A stretch of 64,000 bases of DNA, taken from contig FJOG01000001.1 of NCBI GenBank assembly GCA_900073065.1, forward strand, positions 2,584,562 through 2,648,561, in the 5' to 3' direction. Each line of letters opens with the position of its first letter. Within the stretch, counting starts at the first letter, position 1. A program made the position numbers and the translations under genes. Below, in pieces: positions 25,018-36,773 of this stretch. Origin of the DNA: Phialocephala subalpina. Lineage: Eukaryota; Ascomycota; Leotiomycetes; Helotiales; Mollisiaceae. The notes beneath the pieces were generated by a model. That model had not been told where the DNA came from and made no database searches. It saw nothing but the letters and a program-made list of their open reading frames with translations.

Positions 25018-28000
25018 ATGGCTACGAACGCTGCTTCATACAACCCAAGTAAGGATCTATTCATTGCCCAATGTACCGAATGTAAAATGACATAGTGCTT
25101 CACAGTTGGTGAGGAGACCGGTCCGGTATCTGGAGCTCCTCCTCCCGTCTCGAACGAAACGAAAGCTGCATTGAAGGACGCCACAAATTCTTCTGCGACT
25201 GGTAGTCATACTCCGGGGCAAGATGCTAGAAGCAAGGTTGGCACTACGCAAGCTGCAGAAGGCGAGAAGAAAGTGAAGAGCGAGAAAGAGCGTACGGACA
25301 CCTTGTAAACCTGAGCTATCAGTTATGAAGCTTCAATGGATATTTGTTGACTCATTGCGTTTCCAGTTGAAAGAGAGCGAAAGAAAGCCGAGAAAAAAGC
25401 CAAGTTTGACCAAAAAAAAGCCAAAGCCGCCTCTACAACACCAGCAGCAACCAGCAAGAGCAAAGAGAAGAAGGCTAAAGCAGAGAAGGAGGCCGAGAAA
25501 GACGTTTTGCCTGCTTATGTCGAGGAGACACCGTTCGGCGAAAAGAAGCGTATGTTGATGGAGCTTCAAATATGGACAAAATTTATGGCAGATGCTGATC
25601 AAGTGTGCAGTCATAAAATCCTTCGATGATCCGCAATACAAAGCCTACAATCCAACTGCTGTCGAGTCTGCTTGGTATTCCTGGTGGGAAAAGGAAGGAT
25701 TTTTTAAGCCTGAATTCACAGCCGATGGTAAAGTTAAGCCCGAAGGATCCTTCGTGATCGTTGAACCTCCTCCAAACGTTACCGGAAACCTTCACATGGG
25801 ACACGCTCTTGGTAATGCTTTGCAAGATGTGATGATCCGGTGGAATCGTATGAACGGTAAGACTACCTTGTGGTTGCCAGGATGCGATCACGCTGGTATT
25901 TCGACTCAAAGTGTTGTGGAGAACATGCTGTGGCGTCGTCAACAAAAGACTAGACATGACTTGGGTAGACCAAAGTTCGTGGAGACCGTCTGGGATTGGA
26001 AGAATGAGTACCATACCAAGATCAACACCGTGCTGAGGAGAATGGGAGGTTCCTTTGACTGGACCCGAGAAGCTTTCACAATGAACGACAATTTCTCAGC
26101 TGCTGTCACAGAGACCTTCGTCACTCTTCACGAGCAAGGAATCATCTACAGAGCAAATCGACTCGTCAACTGGTGCACAAAACTCAACACCTCACTGTCC
26201 AACCTGGAGGTCGTGAACAAGGAGCTGTCTGGGCGAACTCTACTCGATGTTCCAGGTTACGATAAGAAGGTCGAATTCGGTATCATCGTCCACTTCAAGT
26301 ATGAAATCGAAGGAACAGATGAGAAAATAGAGGTTGCCACCACTCGCCCTGAGACCATGCTTGGAGATACCGGTGTTGCTGTGCACCCTGACGACGAGCG
26401 TTACAAGCACCTTGTGGGAAAGAAGGCTATCCATCCTTTCATTCCTGGTCGACTGATGCCAATTGTTGCTGATACCTATGTCGAGAAGGACTTTGGTACT
26501 GGTGCCGTGAAGATTACACCAGCACATGACCCGAACGATTTCGCACTTGGCACTCGTCACAATCTCGAATTCATCAACATTCTTACCGACGATGGCAAGA
26601 TGAATGAGAACGCTGGCCCGTACGTTGGACAGAAGCGATTCGACGTCAGATATACCATCCAAGAGGATCTCAAGAAGGCAGGACTGTACGTTGACAAGAA
26701 GGACAACGCAATGACTGTGCCCTTGTGTGACAAGTCAAAAGACGTGATTGAGCCTCTCTTGAAGCCTCAATGGTGGATGAAGATGAAGGACATGGCAGCA
26801 GCCGCTCTCAAAGTCGTGGAAGATGGAGAGATCAAAATCCTACCAGAGTCTGCCGAGAAGAGCTACAAGAGATGGATGTCAGATGTCAACGATTGGTGTT
26901 TGTCCAGACAGCTGTGGTGGGGACACCAAGCACCCATGTACTTCTGCAAGATCTATGGAGAGGAAGGTGACGAGGCCGATAACGACCTTTGGTTCGCCGG
27001 CCGTACCCAGGAGGAAGCAGAACTGAAGGCCAAGGCGAAGTACCCGGGAAAGAACTTCACTCTTCACAGAGACGAGGATGTCCTGGACACATGGTTCTCG
27101 TCTGGTCTCTGGCCTTTCGCTACATTGGGCTGGCCAAACAAGACTCACGATCTCGAGACCCTATTCCCAACATCTGTGTTGGAGACTGGTTGGGATATCT
27201 TGTTCTTCTGGATCGCACGTATGGTCATGTTCAGTCTGAAGCTTACTGGAAAGGTGCCATTTACTGAGGTTTACTGCCATTCTCTCATCCGCGACTCTGA
27301 AGGAAGAAAGATGTCAAAGTCGCTTGGCAACGTCATTGACCCCCAAGACGTGATTGAGGGCATCAAGTTGGAGGACTTGCATGCGAAGCTTCTGCTTGGT
27401 AACCTGGCACCAGCAGAGGTCGAGAAGGCTACCAAGTATCAAAAGACCGCATTCCCAGACGGTATCCCACAATGTGGTACAGATGCTTTACGATTTGCTT
27501 TGGTCTCGTACACTACTGGTGGTGGTGACATTGCCTTCGATGTTAAAGTCATCCACGGGTACCGTAAGTTCTGTAATAAGATCTACCAAGCCACAAAATA
27601 CGTGTTCGGCAAGCTTGATGCAGACTTCGTCCCTCAAAAGACTGGCAAACTCACTGGCAAAGAGTCGCTAGCTGAGCGATGGATCCTGCACAAGTTGACA
27701 ATCGCAGCAAAGGAAGTCAACCAAGCTCTTGCCGATCGCGAATTCCAGAAATCAACATCGATTGTCTACGCATACTGGTATAACCAACTCTGCGATGTCT
27801 ACATCGAGAACTCGAAAGCTATTCTTCAAGATGGTACGCCAGAGGAGAAGAGATCAGCGCTCGACACTTTGTACACTGCTCTTGAGGGCGCTTTGACTAT
27901 GATCTCTCCTTACATGCCATTCTTGACCGAAGAGCTCTGGCAACGACTTCCCCGTCGTCCAGAAGACAGGACCCAGTCTATTGTTCTCGCTAAATACCCA

Positions 28001-28578
28001 ACTTACGATGCATCAGTGGATGACCCTGCATCGGAAGCTGCTTACGAGCTTGTCCTCGGTGTCTCGAGAGGTATCCGATCACTGATGGCCGAATACTCCC
28101 TCAAGGACGAAGGAAAGGGCAAGTTCTTATCTCTCAATATTTGCGTTGACCCCTACTAATAACACCCCCAGTATTCATCCAAACCCACAACCCCACCGCC
28201 CAAAGCACCGTCACGTCGCAAATCCAATCCATCAAATCCCTCTCTGGCAAAGGCGTCTCCACCCTCTCCGTCCTCTCCTCTTCGGAATCCCGTCCTTCCG
28301 GCTGCGTCGTATTCTCCGTCTCCTCATCCGCCTCCGTCTTCCTGCACGTAAAAGGCCGCGTCGACATCGACGGCGAGATCTCCAAAGCCAGCAAGAAATT
28401 AGAAAAGACAAAGCAAGGAATTGATAGACAGCAGAAGATTCTGGGAGATGAAGGGTATAAGGAGAAGGTGGCGAAGGAGTTGCAGGAGGTTGAGGTGAGG
28501 AAGTTGAAGGATTTGGAGACGGAGAGGAGGGCGTTTGAGGAGACTATTAAACAATTCGAGGCGTTGAAGACCGAGTAG
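25018..28578 (+). CDS. vas1: Valyl-tRNA synthetase
   Basis: Class I synthetase attaching valine to tRNA-Val. Five exons: 25018-25048, 25106-25291, 25367-25549, 25611-28118 and 28172-28578; product 1104 residues. Exon 2 must end at the GTACGG donor (25292), because the later GTAAAC donor would break the frame. The fourth intron (28119-28171) is GC-AG: GCAAGT donor, CTACTAATAAC branch site, CAG acceptor. An N-terminal Lys/Ala/Glu-rich eukaryotic extension precedes the core. Signatures: HMGH (HIGH type, about residue 195), the editing domain with [16 protein letters not shown] (about 700), an anticodon-binding domain, and a C-terminal coiled coil. The ATG sits in an ideal GCCACCATGG context. An upstream in-frame leader could give a mitochondrial form. 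Essential housekeeping gene. Confidence 0.96.
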
Positions 28579-29273
28579 AGTGACTGGGGTAGATAGAGAT
28601 GATGAAAGGGAAATGAAAAATGTTGTGATTCTTGTGCTGTTGCCGAATATGGCTTGATTGTATTTTGATAGATTCAATATTCTTATGAATGCAAGAAGGA
28701 CACGAGCAGAGCAGCTTCCTTAGTTTGCGGTGTTCCAAACAAATCGCCATATCAAAGTACTACGAAGTCAGGTACGTCCATCAAGACTTGAGAACATGAC
28801 CACCGAAGAGCCCGGTATAATCAGCGGTGAATCGGTGATCCTCCAAATCTCGGGTATTCAAGAAGAGCAGAAGCGTTGAGGGTGTGTAGGGCATCGAGGT
28901 AAAGAGGGATTTTGGGAAGAGGAAGGTCATTGGAACGGCCAGGGATATTGAGACAATGAAGAATACGCGATCAACGAGAAACTGAGTATCTCAAAATGAA
29001 CAGATGTTGACTTTTCAGAGCGCAAAGCTATGAACTCGGCACCCTACTTATCCTCACTAAACTACCATGCCCTCCCTCTCTATCCCATCGAAGCTCCCCT
29101 CCGATAGAGTTTTGCAAAAGTTTCAGCTTCATCTTCTTTCCTTTTCGAAGTTCAGAGAAAGTGTAGGTTAATTACCTACGCTGTGCCGAATAGTCTGCAC
29201 ATTCGGAGCTTGGTCACATCGAAGACCCATGATCTGTGTTTAAAGAGTTTATTTTTATTTGCTATCTAAGGGG
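28579..29273. other. Convergent intergenic region
   Basis: About 700 bases between two gene tails. No gene seen. Confidence 0.4.
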
Positions 29274-31606
29274 TCATCGGTTCCCATTCGGTCCCTTTGG
29301 AGGGTCTCTCCCTCTCACAAGGAGTCGAACCTTGCCGTCTCCAATCTCATGTCCTTGGCTAAGAATGTCAACTTCCTCCTTTTCCACCTCCGGCGCAGCG
29401 GCGGTGACTCCCTCTCTGGTGAGTGATTTGTCCCAAGATCGAGCGTCGATGCCGAGAATTCCACCTACGTTGTTCCTGTCTCCTGGGACGGAAAATTCTC
29501 GGTAGGCATAACGCCATTCGTTCAAAAAGTTCCGGATGGCTTTGCCGACCTTGTCCTTGCCATTCTTGCTGTGATGGCCAGTTCCAGTAATAGCATACAC
29601 AGGTCTGGTCTCCCGTTGATTTTCAAGAAGAACTTTCTCAAGATACTCGACAGCCTCCTCTGGGTGCAACCCGTGAAGATCCACATAAAGCTCAGAGCTT
29701 GAAGAACTGTTTTTGTTGCGCTCTTCGTACAACTCACGAGCAGCTTCTCGATGAGCTTTCCGCATGGCATCATTCTCACTCTGTCCTCGAAGACTAAGAG
29801 CCTTGGCAGCCCGAGCGTCGTTGCGATTCCAAGCTTGAGCGGCACTATATTTGGTCAGTGAAAGACACTAACTACTGGAGTAAAAGGTACAAACCTTTGC
29901 AAAAACTTGTTCCTCAAGCCACCATGCTTAATAGCATCTTGTCTGGCCTTGAGGTATGCTTTGTTGGCTCTTTCACCAGTCTCTAACCAAGGTACGTGCT
30001 GAGGGCTAGGGATTGCTTGCGCAGCGGCACTATTCTCGCCATTGCGGATACTGGTAGAACTACCATTTCTGCCCATCTTCTTGGCATCTTGTCTCATCAT
30101 ACCAGGGCCAGGGGAAGGTGACATCTTCACAACTTCGGCGAGAGAGCTTGGAGCAACATTCTCCTTGTGGCCATGTCCATGACCGCCTCTCTTTCCATGA
30201 TGCTTCTTGCCACCCTTTGTAGCGACTGCGCCAAGGGAAGGGAAAGCTTCTGTATCGTCCAAGGAAGGTGCTGCTAGATTTGATTCTCGAGTTTGATGCC
30301 GGCTACTTGGTCGCGATCTTTGACTTGATCCATCGCTTGCATAGCCCTGCATGCCTTTGAATCCAGGAGGTGGAGTGAAGCTTGTGCCTTGATAGTTACT
30401 GAAGGCATTGGCAGAGCTATACGAGCTAGGCCACTGGTCCTGCAAAGGCTGTAAAGAAGGAAATGCGTTATAGTCTTGGAACTGAAAGCCTGGTGGGGCG
30501 CCTTGAAGGGGAGGGGTGCTGCTTTCGTCGAGAGCGAGACGATTCATAAAATGCGAAGGATCATGAGAGAAGATGCATGTATCGCCAGCAAGGCAGTTGC
30601 CCATGACCCAGTATCTGTTCGGTCAGCATTTAATATCGCAATCCACCAACGAAAGTACTTACTTGCAGATGTGGTTGCTGAGGTCGTGACTAAATCTGCA
30701 ATCTGCCCGGAGACACTGTCCTGTGGACAACCAAAATCTACAGACGACTCCGCTTCGCTGCTGACCAGCAGGTGTTATAGGTCGAGGTATTTCGACAGAC
30801 TTGCCAATAAGAATAGCATTCTTAGCTTCAGCAGTTTGGGCTTGAGCGGTCATGCTATCTGTTGCTTGACCTTCCATGAATGCCATGATAGTGGCGCTCA
30901 AATCATATCCATGCATAGCTAGCGCGGCCTCGATTTCTTCATCAGACTTCGAAGGTCCAAGTATAGAGCGAAGCATATCGTAGGGGCTCATATCCGACTG
31001 TTGAGGCTGGATGTACTCAGCTGCAGCTGCATTGAGGCCGCTATGACCTCCGGCAGAGGAAGATGTATTACTCCCACCATCGTCGTTCACAAGCCAGTCG
31101 ACATTGTCGCTACCATAGTCTCCATATATGTCTTGTGTAGGACTCGTATCGGTTGGGAATTCATACGCGTTCAAGCTCGGACTATGAGGTATCGCTGGGC
31201 TCGAAAAAGCAAGTCTTGGGGAAGGGCGGGGTGATGTGAATGGAGATGCCGTCGAGGGCTTTGCTCTGTTGAAAGACTGCGGCACAAATCCAGGTGGTGC
31301 AAGGGGGCTGACTCCCAGACGAGGTGATGATGAGACTGGAGTGCCTGCACCACCTCTACTGATTGGCCAAGGGGCTGGAGAGGGACGTCGTAAGATGGTA
31401 TGTCGCAACGGCGGCGGCGAGGTTGGATTTGTCGTAGACTCGCGATGTCTCCACAGAACATCCAGAACAGTATTTTCCAAAGCTGCGCCAACTAGAGTTG
31501 TCTCCTTCCTGATGAGCTCCTCCAGCTTGTCGGTTCTCTCTTCATCGTCGAGCTCCGCGTCCTGCAGCAGGGGCAGGCAGGTCTCGTAGGTTTCGTCAGA
31601 CACCAT
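29274..31606 (-). CDS. CUE-like / CCCH zinc finger / DUF1771 / Smr-domain protein
   Basis: Three exons, 31606-30663, 30614-29895 and 29844-29274 (introns 48 and 50 nt); product 744 residues. Order of parts: helical N-terminus; Ser/Pro-rich linker; a CUE/UBA-like helix bundle (about 205-250, DMLRSILGPSKSDEEIEAAL); two CCCH fingers (about 288-335, spacing C-x8-C-x4-C-x3-H and C-x7-C-x5-C-x3-H; the first intron splits between them); a long disordered part with a His/Gly/Lys patch; DUF1771 (about 535-600); and the Smr domain (about 605-690) with VDLHGLHPEEAV and ITGTGHHS. Smr domains of the yeast Cue2 type cut mRNA at collided ribosomes. With RNA-binding fingers, a role in mRNA decay or ribosome quality control is likely, but inferred. 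Confidence 0.9.
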
Positions 31607-32544
31607 GTTGGTATGTATTCGGTGTAGTGTTCTAAGTGCCGATTATGGTAGGAAATGGAAAGAAATGAGAAAGGAGAGGTGAGGTTTCGCCAAATGGAAG
31701 GGCTGAGCTCGAGGAAGGCGCGCGCTGAAATGCAAATAAGCGGCACGTAGATGACCGAAGCAAGAGCAGGGTGACAACGAAAGGCACCAGTGCTCTCACA
31801 TTGTCAACCGACCGTGTTTATATTGAAAAGATGGTGGGAGAAAAGAGTGTTCGGGGGGTCGACGCGGGAGGTGAGGTGAGGCTGGCTTAGATCTGGGGAT
31901 GAGAGCCTAGCCGATTACTGATTGGCTCTATCAGGTATCACGAACAACCCTATTTTAAGATGTCCGAGTGAGCCTGGATTGGTAACAGGACAATCCGAGT
32001 CACTCTGCTGTACGAATACATCAAGCGAGTATTGATTCTTACTCGACGCTACGAACATTCACGATGATAGCAAGTATCGTGCTTCATTCGGACATTCAGG
32101 CTGGAATACAGTATTCACGTGACTCGGACTTGATAAGGCCGTATCGTGCAACCTTTGTACGTCACCTTAGAAGAGGGCGAAGTCAACCAGAGGATCTCAG
32201 CTCAGGTACCAACATCTTGCGCCAAACACGTTGCGAGGTGATAGGGTCTGTGGGAAAGCAAATATCATTGCAGAGTTTAGACCAATATACCGACATCTAA
32301 ACCATCACTGCTACCTCTCTTGTTTTGTTTCAAGTTTCAAGCTTCAAAGTCCGTCGTCAGCACGGCCTCCCACCTCAACCTCAAACCCCAAATAGATTCC
32401 AACAACCTCGACATTCATACAGAATATTCAGACTCGATGATCTCGAAAAGGTGACCTCGAATCACCGCAACATCTGCCTTACCTCCATCGCTTTAAAAGC
32501 CACCTCGATCCCTCTTACATCCGCATCTGCGAGCCAACAACAAC
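31607..32544. other. Divergent intergenic region
   Basis: About 940 bases shared by the promoters of the Smr protein gene (minus) and the TVP38-like gene (plus). No gene seen. Confidence 0.45.
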
Positions 32545-33735
32545 ATGCCCGCAGGCTACAACGACATAGCCAAATCGCTGGCCCTCCCCATTTCCCCCAT
32601 CTCCTCCCCCTCCCCCGAACGACAACCCCAAAGACCAGCATGGAGTAGCCGCCTCTCCACCTCCCGCCGCACAACCTCCAGTCCCTACTCCCTCTCCTCT
32701 CAACGGCCTCAATCCTACAAAACACAAATCCTCCGCTCAGCAGCGAAAGTCCAACGCAAAGTAATCAAAACATTCCTCGCCCTCACCCTCTTCCAACGAA
32801 TCGCCGCCATCACCATCGCAATCGTCGTCAACGTCTTCCTCATCCTCTTCTTAATCTACAACGAGAAGATATTCGGCTGGTTAACTCCCTACGCTGAGAA
32901 ATGGAGAGAGATAACAGCTGGATGGCTAATCCTCTGGGCCATGACATTCTTTACTTCTTTCCCACCAATGATTGGGTATTCGACTACAATCACAATAGCA
33001 GGCTTCGTCTACGGATTCCCGAACGGGTGGTTCATCGTCGCGTCCGCCACTGTATTCGGTTCCCTCGCCTCGTTTTTGGCTTGTCGGACAATACTCGCAA
33101 AATACGTCCACGCTTTAGTTGGGAAAGATAAGAGATTCGAAGCCCTAGCTCTTACGTTGAAGCATGATGGACTTAAGATCTTAGTTATGATAAGATTATG
33201 TCCTTTGCCTTATAGTTTGAGTAACGCAGCCCTATCAACGTTCCCAACCGTCAGCCCGTTGAGCTTTGCCTTAGCAACCGCAATCGCGAGTCCGAAACTC
33301 CTAATCCACGTATTCATCGGCAGTCGACTTGCCTCCATCGCCGAGAATGGCGGGAAAATGGATTCCAGCACAAAAGCCGTAAACTACGCATCCATAATCT
33401 TCGGCTCTATCCTAGGCGCAGCAGTCGGCTGGATAATCTACCAACGAACAATGGCTCGAGCCAAAGAACTAGAAATCGAAGAATTAGAAGCAGGGACAAG
33501 AGAAGGGCGGTTAGGGGGGAGGGAAAGGAGTTATAGTGATGTAGAAGGAGAGGTGGATTTAGATGCCGCGGCGTTGATGAATGATGATGATATCTCGCTT
33601 TGGGATAATGATGCTAGGGAAGAGGGGTATCGGGATGAGTTTACGGATGATGATGGACCTGATGTTTTTGCGAGTGGGGATTTGAGTGGTGATGAGAATC
33701 CGACAGCGGGTAGGAAAGGGAGTGGATCTTCTTAG
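32545..33735 (+). CDS. tvp38: TVP38/TMEM64-family Golgi membrane protein (VTT domain)
   Basis: Single exon, 396 residues. A basic, Ser/Pro-rich cytosolic N-terminus (1-85) is followed by a hydrophobic span (about 88-108, [18 protein letters not shown]). The VTT (SNARE-associated) domain runs from about 125 to 270, with [23 protein letters not shown] and the amphipathic [18 protein letters not shown] signature. A last span lies near 283-302. The C-terminus is acidic (Asp/Glu-rich, about 330-396). Yeast Tvp38 localises to Tvp23-containing late Golgi membranes; VTT proteins are linked to lipid scrambling and membrane contact. The 5' half is very C-rich and the 3' end G-rich on the coding strand. 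Confidence 0.92.
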   Translation: MPAGYNDIAKSLALPISPISSPSPERQPQRPAWSSRLSTSRRTTSSPYSLSSQRPQSYKTQILRSAAKVQRKVIKTFLALTLFQRIAAITIAIVVNVFLILFLIYNEKIFGWLTPYAEKWREITAGWLILWAMTFFTSFPPMIGYSTTITIAGFVYGFPNGWFIVASATVFGSLASFLACRTILAKYVHALVGKDKRFEALALTLKHDGLKILVMIRLCPLPYSLSNAALSTFPTVSPLSFALATAIASPKLLIHVFIGSRLASIAENGGKMDSSTKAVNYASIIFGSILGAAVGWIIYQRTMARAKELEIEELEAGTREGRLGGRERSYSDVEGEVDLDAAALMNDDDISLWDNDAREEGYRDEFTDDDGPDVFASGDLSGDENPTAGRKGSGSS

Positions 33736-34067
33736 AGAGCAACGTGTTTTATACCTATGACCTATGGTGGTGTATATGGGATTGGTTGGCTGGGGATCGG
33801 GCGAATTGGCGTTTGGGTTGGCATAGATGCATTCATAGATCTAGGACTCGAGGTCTCTGTCACGATTTCAAGAATGTATAGATCGTTCGGTCTGAATCTT
33901 TAGTATTATCATTCTTGTAGTGTCATAAAGAGTGTTGCCCTCAACAACGAAGGTCTGGTATCATTCTAGAGCCTGCTCTGATGTCAAAATACGCTGAAGT
34001 GAAAGAAAGCTCATCCGAAACGCCATCGCTAAACCCTATAGCAATAGCACAAGTACATTCTCATCAA
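33736..34067. other. Convergent intergenic region
   Basis: About 330 bases between two gene tails. No gene seen. Confidence 0.4.
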
Positions 34068-35751
34068 TCATTGTCCTCTGAATTGTTGCATAAATGCCAT
34101 TGCTTGGTCCATAGGATATCCAATGAACACGGGTCCAGTGAATATCATCTGTGGCACTCCATTGCTCTTTGGAACCTCAGGCGGCGGTTGTATAAAAGCA
34201 GGTTGGGTATTGTAAGTAGGAGCCGGCTGGTACGTAGTGCTGGGTTGCTCTTGAGGCTCTTGTCTAGCTTGCTGAGCTTGTGGGAAAGGACGATTGCCAG
34301 CCGGTCTCTCTTGAGGTCGTTCTTGAGCCTGCTGAACTTCTTCTCGATGGCCATGCCCAAAAGGACATTTGCCTGCTGGCTTTGGGAGATGCTCATCCGA
34401 TACAGGAGCTGGTGGCGGAGAGACCGGTCGTTGACCCTCCGGCGGTTCAAGAATCGGAACAGAGATACCCCATGGTCGACTTGGTGACTCGCCAACTCGA
34501 ATCTCCTTCATAGGTCTATCGAACCGTGATTCTCTATCTTCTTCGTCCAGAACCATAGGCTCGTCTTCATTTCCAATACCATCGGTACTGACGCCCTTTG
34601 CCCAGGTCTCCACCCGTTCGTTTGAACCTCGTTCTGCCTCAAGAGCTTCCTCCTCGTTGCTTGGTAACATGGGTTGATGCTTCTGTCCTAGTCCCTGGAT
34701 CATGCTAACGAGGTTTCCGTATTTTGCATCCAACTTTCTGATGTCATCTTCGTTTCTTTGATAGCGCTTCACACATACCTCGTGGCTTCGTGGGATTTCG
34801 TGCTTGTGAGTTTCGAAGTATCGTGCAACTTCTTCTGGGGAATGCTGATCAAGATAGCGAATGGGGCATTTTGCAGCTGAACCGTTTGCCGATGGAGGAG
34901 GAGAAGCCATGGTCTCCGCATACAGAGCTGCACAAATGGGGTCGGAGGATTTATGTGGAGTTGGATCTTTCATATCTGATGGAGTCAATGGACGATCTGA
35001 ATTTAGCGTGACAGAACCCTGCGATGCTTGGGTCTCCATAAGTAGTTGCTCGTCGTTGGTGGTACGTGCAAAAGGGCACAATAAAGAACTCTTCTTCCCC
35101 AGGACAGTAAAGTCTTGTTCAAGTACCGTTGAGAGAGATGTCTTTCGAGCCGAGAATCTCATGCTGCTTGTGCCAGAAATACTCCTTCCGCTGACCGTAG
35201 ATCCGGTTGTCTTTCCTGTGAGCACAGCCAGACGTTGTGCCGCTCGTCGGCCGTCTCTTACGGCAACAGCTGTTTGCACCTTCGAATTCGTCTGTTGTCG
35301 TTGTGGAAGCGGAACAAAGCCGGCTCGGTCGGGTGTAGAGATTTGTAAATCCGGCGGAAGCTGCAGCTTGGCTAATGTGCTCGATATTTCGGTATCACCT
35401 GGAGCATATTTGTCCGCCAGGTGTTGATACTAGAATGGCCTCGTTAGTAGAGGTCTTTTAAGGATACTCAAAAGAATGTGATAAAGGAGCCAAATAATCA
35501 GTAGTATACATGGTGTTTTGTCAGTCATCGTCGCCGAAGCGGCATATTTTCTAGAGCTTTTTGTTCATCAAGAAAGGCAACAGGTTTGTTAAGTTAAATA
35601 GATTCAAACTGACCTGTTCGTGGGCAAACCGAAGTTTGTGCTCGAGGATGGTCTTCCGATCACTCAACAGCTGCACCTCATCTGCAAGAATGTTAAAATT
35701 ATCCGACAGCGTTTTAATGAGCTCTTCATAATCGACCTCCGTAAATGGCAT
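34068..35751 (-). CDS. Unknown protein with repeated Cys-Pro motifs
   Basis: Two exons, 35751-35614 and 35429-34068, joined across a 181 nt intron (GTCAGT donor, TAG acceptor). The intron is longer than most here, so a small extra exon cannot be excluded. Product 499 residues; family not recognised. The N-terminus is a coiled coil (about 1-65: DNFNILADEVQLLSDRKTIL then RFAHEQ/YQHLADKY). Three Cys-Pro motifs are evenly placed: CPFA, CPIRYLD and CPFGHGH. Between the last two lies a conserved-looking block with HSPEEVARYFETHKHEIP and SHEVCVKRYQ. The C-terminal 110 residues are Gln/Pro-rich. No signal or membrane segment. I chose the ATG at 35751 because the downstream frame alone opens with GTG, immediately after a splice acceptor. 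Confidence 0.7.
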
Positions 35752-36773
35752 GTTGGAAGGAGAAGTGTGCTGCAAAAGAGCCTGTGGAAGTGGGGAAATG
35801 GTTGGAGAGGAAAACGCGAGCTTTCTCTGATTTGAAAAACTGCTTACCAAGCTAGGTCGGCACTAAACCTGAAATGTACAAGGTCTTTCTGACTTTGATA
35901 TCTGAGTTGCTCCTGCTCCAAGCAGCTGCATGAAGATGCAAAGATGCATTGCTTAGTGTTCCTCCCACCATATATCTAGCTTGAGCATACTACCGGTATA
36001 ACACAGAGCAGTTGTACAAACCAAGTGGTGAATCTGTTACGTGCACAAGTGTAGCTCATTTGTTTGTGCCATCTCCCTGTATGTCGAGGCAAGGTCTCCA
36101 ATACATTATCTTCAAAATTTCCCGATCTTACGAAGACTGTGGATGTCTCTGGAGCCTTTCGTACCTTGATTCGGAACCTTTGCATTCATCTTTAGCCAGG
36201 CTGACTTTCTTGAGTCTTCAGAAGCGCGGCTTAAAAGGTCCAAGCTCCATCACAAGTATTTTTAGACACCAGTTCGCTATTGGTGCGATTGGCACCTGAG
36301 ATAAACACGCGCCGAACATATTATTTTGACAAAGAGAGAGTATTTTCCAAGCAGAATGCAAGCTTAGCAGCATCCAAGGAAAATTGCTAGCAAGTTGCAT
36401 TGCTTGAAACGATTCTCCATATTAATATACACTCTCCAGAGTTTCGGCATTCAAAGTTTGCTCAAGACGCACCATTTGACGATCATGGGCTCCCCGGACT
36501 AGCCGATTATCAGCTCCACAGCTTCTGGAACGAAACGAAACCGCGTTGCATGTTCTTCAATACGAGGGAAGCGTCTGAACTCCGTCTTTCGACCTATACC
36601 TCAACCCAATCAATAACTTTTCACAATGCATCCATAAAGAACAGCCTTTACAAGATCGAAGCGTACCAAATCGAGTGCTGGACCTAAATCGCTCTCAAGC
36701 TTCCATGTGGCGACAGATGCTTCCAAACCAACCCGACCGATGTTGAGCTGAGACGATATTACAAAACGCCAAA
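35752..36773. other. Divergent intergenic region
   Basis: About 1 kb upstream of two divergent genes. Only short frames; no gene seen. Confidence 0.45.

Noticed and set aside
29280..29345. tRNA-like GGTTCGACTCC box on the minus strand
   Set aside because: It is coding sequence of the Smr protein (Gly-Lys-Val-Arg-Leu-Leu); no matching acceptor stem or anticodon arm.
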